The notes under the pieces were generated by a model. It did not search any database, was not told where the DNA came from, and saw only the letters and a program-made list of their open reading frames with translations. From Frankiales bacterium (GTDB taxonomy: Bacteria; Actinomycetota; Actinomycetes; Mycobacteriales; SCTD01): DNA of 11,701 nt. Position 1 is the stretch's first letter, and each line of letters opens with the position of its first letter. Below are positions 6,651 to 11,701 of the stretch, piece after piece. The position numbers and the translations under genes are program-made. The stretch covers positions 1-11,701 of the forward strand of contig JAODNB010000224.1 of NCBI GenBank assembly GCA_025464795.1. The letters run 5' to 3'.

Positions 6651-6682
6651 TGTGTACACATTAGTTTGTCCTGACATATGCT
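6651..6682 (+). promoter_or_regulatory. Candidate promoter of the iol operon
   Basis: A local AT-rich stretch between the synthetase stop and iolA. TGTACA (6653-6658) and TATGCT (6677-6682), 18 bases apart, each match four of six bases of the -35 and -10 consensus. The -35 hexamer lies inside a perfect 10-bp palindrome TGTGTACACA (6651-6660). The putative IolR-type site occupies the spacer and touches the -10 box, a geometry suited to repression. Transcription would start near 6689. Confidence 0.42.
6667..6676 (+). promoter_or_regulatory. Candidate IolR-type operator in front of iolA (10/10 match)
   Basis: TGTCCTGACA agrees at every position with KGWCHTRACA, the motif I recall for the GntR-type repressor IolR that controls myo-inositol genes in Corynebacterium glutamicum. 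It is a TGTC-NN-GACA inverted repeat directly ahead of an inositol operon, immediately upstream of the candidate -10 box. A near-copy lies at 3363-3372. The regulator gene is not in this window, so binding is inferred. Confidence 0.55.
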
Positions 6683-6716
6683 GGACTTCGTGGAGGCGAA
6701 AGGCGAGACTGCGCGC

Positions 6717-8210
6717 ATGAGGATCGAGCACTGGATCGAAGGAGAGCGCACCCCGGGCCGGTCGAGCAGGGTGGCCCCCGTGTTCAACCCCGCCACGGGA
6801 CAGCAGTCAGCCGAGCTGCTGCTGGCCGAGCCGGAGGACGTCGCTGACGCCGTCCGTTCTGCGCAGCAGGCCTTCGTCGGCTGGTCGGAGACCTCGGTGA
6901 GCCGCCGAGCGAAGGTGCTGTTCGCGTTCCGGGAGCTCGTCAGCGCTTCCGCGGAAGAGCTGGCTCACCTCGTCGTCGCCGAGCACGGGAAGGTCTTCTC
7001 GGACGCGCTCGGCGAGGTGCAGCGCGGTCTCGAGGTCATCGAGTTCGCCTGCGGCATCCCGACGCTGCTCAAGGGCGACTACAGCGACCAGGTCTCGGCG
7101 GGAGTGGACACCTACTCGTTCCGCGAGCCGCTCGGGGTCGTCGCCGGTATCACTCCCTTCAACTTCCCCGTCATGGTCCCGATGTGGATGCACCCCGTCG
7201 CGATCGCTTGCGGCAACAGCTTCATCCTGAAGCCGAGCGAGCGGGACCCGAGCGCCAGCCTGCTCGTGGCTGAGCTGTGGCAGCGGGCCGGTCTCCCGGA
7301 CGGCGTCTTCAGCGTGGTCAACGGGGACAAGGTCACCGTCGACGCCCTGCTGGACCACCCGAGCATCGCCGCGGTCAGCTTCGTCGGCTCCACTCCCATC
7401 GCGAGGTACGTCCACGAGCGCGGTACCCGCGCGGGCAAGCGCGTTCAGGCGCTGGGCGGTGCGAAGAACCACGCGGTCGTGCTGCCCGACGCCGATGTCG
7501 AGTTCGCTGCGGAGCACCTCTCGGCGGCGGCCTTCGGATCGGCCGGCGAGCGCTGCATGGCGATCAGCGTCGCCGTGGCGGTCGGTCCCGTGGCCGACGA
7601 GGTCGTACGCGCCGTCTCCACCCGGGCGGGTGCGGTGAAGGTCGGGGACGGTCGTGATGCGAGCAGCGACATGGGTCCCGTGGTGTCGCGGGCCGCGCAG
7701 CAGCGGATCGTCGACCTGATCGCCACAGCCCCGGAGCAGGGCGCAAGTGTCGTCGTCGACGGTCGTGACCTGGTCGTGGCAGGTCGTGAAGAGGGCTTCT
7801 TCGTGGGACCGACCGTCATCGACGGCGTGACGACAGACATGGACGCCTACCAGGAGGAGATCTTCGGCCCGGTGCTGTCGGTGGTGCGCGTCGAGACCGT
7901 CGAGGAGGCGCTCGCGCTGATCAACAGCAACCCCTACGGGAACGGCACCGCCATCTTCACGAGCTCCGGGGAGGCGGCGCGCCGCTTCGCGCGAGGCGTC
8001 GACGTCGGCATGATCGGGATCAACGTGCCGGTGCCGGTGCCGATGGCGTTCTACTCGTTCGGTGGGTGGAAGGACTCCCTGGTGGGCGACAAGCACGTGC
8101 ACGGCATGGAGGGGGTCAGCTTCTACACGCGTGCGAAGGTCGTCACGTCGCGCTGGCCGGCGCCCAAGGCTGCGTCCGGGGCCTCCTTCGCGTTTCCCAC
8201 GTCGGACTAG
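6717..8210 (+). CDS. iolA: Methylmalonate/malonate-semialdehyde dehydrogenase (CoA-acylating)
   Basis: The last enzyme of myo-inositol breakdown. It oxidises malonate semialdehyde with NAD and CoA to acetyl-CoA and CO2; homologues (MmsA) also act on methylmalonate semialdehyde in valine catabolism. The 497-residue product is normal in length. It shows the aldehyde-dehydrogenase oxyanion Asn in TPFNFP (N149), the NAD-site stretch SFVGSTPIA (221-229) and the catalytic Cys in GSAGERCMA (C280). Where ordinary aldehyde dehydrogenases carry the general-base Glu, this protein has GGAKNH (247-252), the hallmark of the CoA-acylating subgroup. NVPVPVPMAFYSFGGWK near the C-terminus is also typical. I chose ATG 6717 because family members begin with a short segment before HWI-G, as in MRIEHWIEGE. 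The upstream in-frame ATG at 6678 lacks a ribosome-binding site and overlaps the candidate -10 box. It heads an iol operon, so iolA is preferred to mmsA. Confidence 0.95.
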   Translation: MRIEHWIEGERTPGRSSRVAPVFNPATGQQSAELLLAEPEDVADAVRSAQQAFVGWSETSVSRRAKVLFAFRELVSASAEELAHLVVAEHGKVFSDALGEVQRGLEVIEFACGIPTLLKGDYSDQVSAGVDTYSFREPLGVVAGITPFNFPVMVPMWMHPVAIACGNSFILKPSERDPSASLLVAELWQRAGLPDGVFSVVNGDKVTVDALLDHPSIAAVSFVGSTPIARYVHERGTRAGKRVQALGGAKNHAVVLPDADVEFAAEHLSAAAFGSAGERCMAISVAVAVGPVADEVVRAVSTRAGAVKVGDGRDASSDMGPVVSRAAQQRIVDLIATAPEQGASVVVDGRDLVVAGREEGFFVGPTVIDGVTTDMDAYQEEIFGPVLSVVRVETVEEALALINSNPYGNGTAIFTSSGEAARRFARGVDVGMIGINVPVPVPMAFYSFGGWKDSLVGDKHVHGMEGVSFYTRAKVVTSRWPAPKAASGASFAFPTSD

Positions 8211-8213
8211 TCC

Positions 8214-9155
8214 GTGACACCGGAAGTGCTCACCATCGGCCGGGTGGGCGTAGACCTGTACCCCTTGCAGCAAGGCCCCCTGTCGGAGGTCACGACCTTC
8301 CAGAAGTTCCTCGGGGGGACGGCCACCAACGTCGCGGTGGGGGCAGCACGGCTTGGGCGTCGCAGCGCGGTGCTCACGAAGGTGGGACCTGACGCGTTCG
8401 GGACCTTCGTCCGCTCGGCCTTGACCGGGTTCGGCGTCGACACCTCGTACGTCGGCACGGCTGAGGACCTGCTCACCCCCGTGGTCTTCTGCGAGCTCGA
8501 CCCGCCGGAGGACCCGACCCTGCTGTTCTACCGGCTGCCGGTGGCACCCGACCTGACCCTCACCGACGAGGACGTTCCCTGGGAGCTCGTGCGGGACGTC
8601 CCCCTGCTGTGGGTCACCGGCACGGGGGTGTCGGTAGAGCCGGCACGAGGCACGCAGCACGCTTTGCTGCGTCACCGTGCGGGCCGACAGCACACCGTCC
8701 TGGACCTCGACTGGCGGCCCATGTTCTGGTCCTCGCCGTCCGAGGCCCGCAAGGAGTACGAGGCGATGCTTCCGTACGTCACCGCGGTCGTCGGCAACCG
8801 GGCCGAGGTCGAGGTCGCCGTGGGCACGCGGGACCCGGAGGAGGCGGCAACCCGGTTGCTGGCCGCCGGTGTCCAGCTCGCCGTGGTGAAGCTGGGCGGG
8901 GAGGGGGTGCTCGTGGCCACTGCCGACGCGTCTCACACCATCGCGCCCCAGCTGATCGAGGTGGTGAACGGCCTCGGCGCGGGCGACGCGTTCGGCGCCG
9001 CCCTGGTCCACGGGCTGCTCGCTGGCTGGGACGCCGTGACCATCGGGGCGTACGCCAACGCGGCGGGTGCGATCGTCGCGTCGCGCCTTGCGTGCTCTGA
9101 TGCGATGCCGACCCTGCAGGAGCTGGAGGCCGTCATGAGCGGAACCGCCGTATGA
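8214..9155 (+). CDS. iolC: 5-dehydro-2-deoxygluconokinase (PfkB family)
   Basis: A 313-residue cytoplasmic sugar kinase that phosphorylates 5-dehydro-2-deoxy-D-gluconate at O6 with ATP, preparing it for aldol cleavage. Both PfkB signatures are present: GGTATNVAVGAARLG at residues 34-48, and GLGAGDAFGAALVHGLLAG at 253-271, with the catalytic Asp258 in GAGDAF. The start VLTIGRVGVDLYPLQQG and the middle LDLDWRPMFW (163-172) are characteristic of IolC rather than of ribokinase or fructokinase. It starts with GTG three bases after the iolA stop, without a clear Shine-Dalgarno sequence, which suggests translation by ribosomes leaving iolA. Unlike some proteobacterial IolC proteins it has no fused C-terminal aldolase-like domain; a separate aldolase gene overlaps its stop codon instead. 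Confidence 0.94.
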   Translation: MTPEVLTIGRVGVDLYPLQQGPLSEVTTFQKFLGGTATNVAVGAARLGRRSAVLTKVGPDAFGTFVRSALTGFGVDTSYVGTAEDLLTPVVFCELDPPEDPTLLFYRLPVAPDLTLTDEDVPWELVRDVPLLWVTGTGVSVEPARGTQHALLRHRAGRQHTVLDLDWRPMFWSSPSEARKEYEAMLPYVTAVVGNRAEVEVAVGTRDPEEAATRLLAAGVQLAVVKLGGEGVLVATADASHTIAPQLIEVVNGLGAGDAFGAALVHGLLAGWDAVTIGAYANAAGAIVASRLACSDAMPTLQELEAVMSGTAV

Positions 9156-10051
9156 ACGGCATCTCCGACGAGCAGTGGAGCGAGCTGCTTCGGCTGCGGG
9201 CGACCCGGCCCGAGGCTGTCGCCGAGGCCTACGCAACGCGCAAGACCGCTGAGTCCCTGATCTCTGAGCGCGGCACGATGTTCCTGGTTGCCGCCGACCA
9301 CGCCGCCCGCGGCTCGCTCGCAGCCAGCGGCCGCCCACTCGCCATGGCAGACCGACGGTCGCTTCTGTCGCGACTCGTCACAGCGCTCGGCAACCCAGAC
9401 GTGGACGGGGTACTCGGGTCGCCGGACGTGATCGAGGAGCTGCTCCTCCTGGGTGCCCTCGAGGGGAAGGTCGTCATCGGCTCCATGAACCGCGGGGGGC
9501 TTGACGGCGCCAGCTGGACGATGGACGACCGCTTCACCGGCTACGACGCGGACAGCATCACGGCATGTCGCCTGGATGGCGGCAAGATGCTCCTGCGGCT
9601 CGATGACGAGGACGCGGGAACGGCGCGCACGATCGAGGCCTGCAGCCGGGCCGTGTCGGCGCTGGCCGAGCATCGGCTCACCGCGATGGTCGAGCCCCTG
9701 CCCTACAGGCGGACGAACGGGGCGCTCGTCCTGCAGCGGGACACCGCGTCGCTGGTCCGTGCGATCACTGTCGCGAGCGCTCTCGGGACGACGAGCGCGT
9801 ACACCTGGTTGAAGCTCCCTGCCTGTGACGACCCTCGCGCGGTGTTCGCGGCCACGACGCTTCCGTGCGTCGTGCTCGGCGGTGTCCCCGGTCCCTCCTC
9901 GGCCGCCGACCTCAAGAGCTGGGGGAGCGCCTTGCTCCAGGACAGCGTCCGCGGGCTCGTCGTCGGTCGCGCGCTGCTCTACCCGCCGGATGACGACGTC
10001 GAGGCGGCCGTCGGTGCCGCAGCCGCCCTCCTGCGGGCGGCGCGCCCGTGA
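9152..10051 (+). CDS. Class I aldolase of the DeoC/LacD-like fold, probable 2-deoxy-5-keto-gluconate-6-phosphate aldolase
   Basis: A 299-residue (beta/alpha)8-barrel protein. After a helical N-terminus, TMFLVAADHAARGSL (residues 42-56) resembles the first strand of LacD/DhnA-type Schiff-base aldolases. A further strand is KVVIGSMNRGGLDG (106-119), and TWLKLPACDD (218-227) supplies the likely Schiff-base lysine K221; K145 in GGKMLLRL is a second candidate. VVLGGVPGPSS (240-250) and GLVVGRALLYPPD (268-280) fit the phosphate-binding strands 7 and 8. Its ATG overlaps the iolC stop by four bases and its stop overlaps iolB. The inositol pathway needs an aldolase at exactly this step, splitting the IolC product into dihydroxyacetone phosphate and malonate semialdehyde. 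I therefore infer that it replaces the class II aldolase IolJ of Bacillus. It also resembles the actinobacterial group annotated as Cgl0158-like. Activity is inferred from context and fold. Confidence 0.82.
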   Translation: MNGISDEQWSELLRLRATRPEAVAEAYATRKTAESLISERGTMFLVAADHAARGSLAASGRPLAMADRRSLLSRLVTALGNPDVDGVLGSPDVIEELLLLGALEGKVVIGSMNRGGLDGASWTMDDRFTGYDADSITACRLDGGKMLLRLDDEDAGTARTIEACSRAVSALAEHRLTAMVEPLPYRRTNGALVLQRDTASLVRAITVASALGTTSAYTWLKLPACDDPRAVFAATTLPCVVLGGVPGPSSAADLKSWGSALLQDSVRGLVVGRALLYPPDDDVEAAVGAAAALLRAARP

Positions 10052-10911
10052 GGCTGAACCTCGGCAGGGTGACGACCGTGACCCCGGACGATGCCGGGTG
10101 GAGCTATGCAGGCTTGCGGGTGGTGACCCTGCTGCCCGGCGTGCCGATCACCATGAAGACCGGCGGGGTCGAGCTCTTCGTCGTCCCGCTCTCGGGCCGA
10201 CTCGGGGTGGCCGTGTCGGGCGCGCACGAGGCCTCATTTCCCTTGTACGGCAGACCATCTGTGTTCACGCACATCACGGACGCGGCCTACGTCGGGCGAG
10301 ACTGCGTGCTCCAGCTGCTCAGTGCAGACGGAGCGGAGGTCGCCCTGCCCTCAGCCCGGTGCGAGGCCGGTCTGCCACCTGCGTACCTCGCGGCGTCGGA
10401 CGCTGCGGTCGAGGTGCGGGGCGCCGCGTCCGCGACGCGCCAGGTGACGAGCTTCGGGGTACCCGGCGTCTTCGACGGCGCTGAGCGCCTCATGGTCTGC
10501 GAGCTCCTGACGCCGCCGGGCAACTGGTCGAGCTACCCGCCGCACAAGCACGACAGCACGGCGGAGTGCGCGAACGAGGAGATCTACTACTACCGGATCG
10601 CCGGCGGCCCGGACGGCTTCGGGCTGCACCGCACGTACACCGGGCCGGAGCACGAGGAGGCGGGTCTGGCGGCCCTGGACGAGACGATCGTCGTGCACGA
10701 CGGGGATGTGGTGCTGGTGCCCCACGGCTACCACGGCCCGTGCGTGGCGGCTCCCGGCTACCCGATGTACTACCTCAACGTGCTGGCCGGTCCAGGTCCT
10801 CGGTCGATGGCGTTCTGCGACGACCCGGCGCACGGCTGGTTGCGTGAGTCCTGGGGCGGAGCGGCGCCTGACCCTCGCTGCCCGATGACCTCCGTGGCAG
10901 GTCCGGTGTGA
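10048..10911 (+). CDS. iolB: 5-deoxy-glucuronate isomerase
   Basis: A 287-residue cytoplasmic isomerase of the KduI/IolB family that converts 5-deoxy-D-glucuronate to 5-dehydro-2-deoxy-D-gluconate, the substrate of IolC. It has a bicupin shape. The second cupin carries the family pattern NWSSYPPHKHD (159-169), ANEEIYYYRI (175-184), GFGLHRTYT (190-198) and VLVPHGYHGPCVAAPGYPMYYLNVLAGP (222-249). H166, H168, a Glu of the EE pair and a His of HGYHG are the likely metal ligands. Near the end, MAFCDDPAHGWLRESW is also typical of IolB. Length matches the family (about 270-300). The GTG start overlaps the aldolase stop as GTGA and has no good ribosome-binding site of its own, so coupled translation is likely. 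Confidence 0.95.
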   Translation: MRLNLGRVTTVTPDDAGWSYAGLRVVTLLPGVPITMKTGGVELFVVPLSGRLGVAVSGAHEASFPLYGRPSVFTHITDAAYVGRDCVLQLLSADGAEVALPSARCEAGLPPAYLAASDAAVEVRGAASATRQVTSFGVPGVFDGAERLMVCELLTPPGNWSSYPPHKHDSTAECANEEIYYYRIAGGPDGFGLHRTYTGPEHEEAGLAALDETIVVHDGDVVLVPHGYHGPCVAAPGYPMYYLNVLAGPGPRSMAFCDDPAHGWLRESWGGAAPDPRCPMTSVAGPV

Positions 10912-11701
10912 GCACCGTCAGCCTCACTACTGCGCAGGCGCTCGTGCGCTGGTTGGTCGCTCAGAGGTCGGAGCTCCTCGACGGCACGGTCGTCCCGCTC
11001 TTCCCGCACGCCTTCGGCATCTTCGGACACGGCAACGTCCTCGGGCTCGGCACGGCGCTCGAGGAGGTGCGCGAGCAGATGCCGACCTGGCGCGGCCAGA
11101 ACGAGCAGGGGATGGCTCTGGCCGCCGTCGCCTATGCGCGAGCCGCGGATCGACGGCAGGTGGCGGTCGTGACGTCCTCGGTCGGGCCGGGCGCGCTCAA
11201 CATGGTCACCGCTGCTGGGGTGGCGCACGCCAACCGCATCCCGTTGCTGCTCCTTCCGGGGGACACGTTCACCGGGCGCGCTTCCGACCCCGTTCTGCAG
11301 CAGGTGGAGCACTTCGGCGATCCGCTCGTCACGGCCAACGACGCGTTCCGCGCGGTCAGCAGGTACTTCGACCGCATCACCCGTCCCGAGCAGCTGCTCG
11401 CAACCCTGCCGCAGGTGGCCCGCGTCCTCCTGGACCCGGCGGACGCGGGGCCCGTCGTCCTTGCTCTCCCGCAGGACACCCAGGTCAAGTCCTTCGACTT
11501 CCCCCAGGCCCTGTTCGAGGAGAGGGTGCACCGCGTCCCACGTCCGCGTCCCGACCGACGGAGCCTGTCTGAGGCAGCGGCTCTGCTGCGCACTGCTGCC
11601 CGCCCCCTCCTCGTCTCCGGTGGAGGTGCTCGGTACTCAGGTGCCGACGTCGTCTCCTTCGCCGAGAAGCACGGCATCCCCGTGGTGGAGACCGTTGCCG
11701 G
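10908..11701 (+). CDS. iolD: 3D-(3,5/4)-trihydroxycyclohexane-1,2-dione hydrolase (ThDP-dependent), C-terminus beyond window edge
   Basis: The ring-opening enzyme of myo-inositol catabolism, which hydrolyses the cyclic 1,2-dione to 5-deoxy-glucuronate using thiamine diphosphate. The 264 visible residues (from MSTVSLTTAQALVRWL) cover the N-terminal PYR domain and the beginning of the central domain; full-length IolD has roughly 620-650 residues. Diagnostic stretches are FGIFGHGNVLGLGTAL (36-51), RGQNEQGMALAAVAYA (62-77) with the conserved cofactor-activating Glu at residue 66, TSSVGPGALNMVTAAGVAHANRIPLLLLPGD (89-119), and DPVLQQVEHF (127-136). These separate it from acetolactate synthase. The GTG at 10908 overlaps the iolB stop by four bases; a GTG at 10906 is in another frame. 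The reading frame stays open to base 11701. iolE or iolG would be expected further right. Confidence 0.95.
   Translation, partial: MSTVSLTTAQALVRWLVAQRSELLDGTVVPLFPHAFGIFGHGNVLGLGTALEEVREQMPTWRGQNEQGMALAAVAYARAADRRQVAVVTSSVGPGALNMVTAAGVAHANRIPLLLLPGDTFTGRASDPVLQQVEHFGDPLVTANDAFRAVSRYFDRITRPEQLLATLPQVARVLLDPADAGPVVLALPQDTQVKSFDFPQALFEERVHRVPRPRPDRRSLSEAAALLRTAARPLLVSGGGARYSGADVVSFAEKHGIPVVETVA

Noticed and set aside
4538..6796. Very long open frame of 752 codons on the minus strand, antisense to the lipoprotein end and acyl-CoA synthetase
   Set aside because: Its translation is rich in Arg, Val, His, Asp and Gly with no recognisable domain. The plus strand has an intact, motif-complete ligase. 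Long antisense frames are expected in GC-rich genomes.
8026..8045. Tandem GTGCCG repeat in iolA
   Set aside because: It encodes the conserved VPVPVP segment of the enzyme family and is explained by protein sequence.
6807..9338. 843-codon open frame on the minus strand across iolA and iolC
   Set aside because: Low-complexity Arg/His/Asp/Gly composition and no domain. It is antisense to two unmistakable enzymes.
10770..11531. 253-codon minus-strand frame opposite iolB and iolD
   Set aside because: It is a shadow of two well-supported genes; IolD signatures run continuously on the plus strand.
1..11701. CRISPR arrays, tRNA or rRNA genes, transposases, attachment sites
   Set aside because: I looked for regular repeats with spacers, tRNA-like cloverleaf sequences, integrase or transposase motifs and flanking direct repeats, and saw none.

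Overview
The window is GC-rich, with GTG starts, short or overlapping gene junctions and strongly biased third codon positions. This fits an actinobacterium (Actinomycetota); the genus cannot be told from what is visible. Three blocks can be separated.

Block 1 (1-3208) is a transport and regulation locus. A DHA2-type (EmrB/QacA-like) MFS efflux gene, cut by the left edge, lies on the minus strand directly behind a TetR-family regulator, so the two form a tetR-mfs operon. A second MFS gene of about 12 segments, with a spinster-like N-terminal motif, is transcribed divergently. The 68-bp gap between tetR and this gene carries a 20-bp dyad that is a good candidate operator for the TetR protein.

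Block 2 (3209-6643) starts with a 252-bp regulatory gap holding a stem-loop, a candidate promoter and two candidate operators. Then come an orphan Leu/Ile/Val-type substrate-binding lipoprotein, with a long Gly/Ser/Thr linker after its lipidated cysteine, and an acyl-CoA synthetase of the AMP-binding superfamily, 48 bp downstream. No permease or ATPase is seen with them.

Block 3 (6644-11701, running off the right edge) is a myo-inositol catabolic operon in the order iolA (methylmalonate/malonate-semialdehyde dehydrogenase), iolC (5-dehydro-2-deoxygluconokinase), a stand-alone class I aldolase, iolB (5-deoxy-glucuronate isomerase) and iolD (ThDP-dependent trihydroxycyclohexanedione hydrolase, partial). 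iolC starts 3 bp after iolA, and the next three junctions are 4-bp stop/start overlaps, so the set is probably translated in a coupled way. The encoded steps run from IolD (ring opening) through IolB, IolC and the aldolase to IolA, ending in dihydroxyacetone phosphate and acetyl-CoA. iolG, iolE, an inositol importer and the regulator are not in the window.

The most interesting signal is regulatory. TGTCCTGACA at 6667-6676, in front of iolA, fits the motif KGWCHTRACA that I recall for the GntR-type inositol repressor IolR of Corynebacterium glutamicum. A 9-of-10 match, sharing the ten bases GTCCTGACAT, lies in front of the lipoprotein gene (3363-3372). This suggests that the lipoprotein and acyl-CoA synthetase belong to the same regulon as the inositol genes, although neither has a known place in that pathway.
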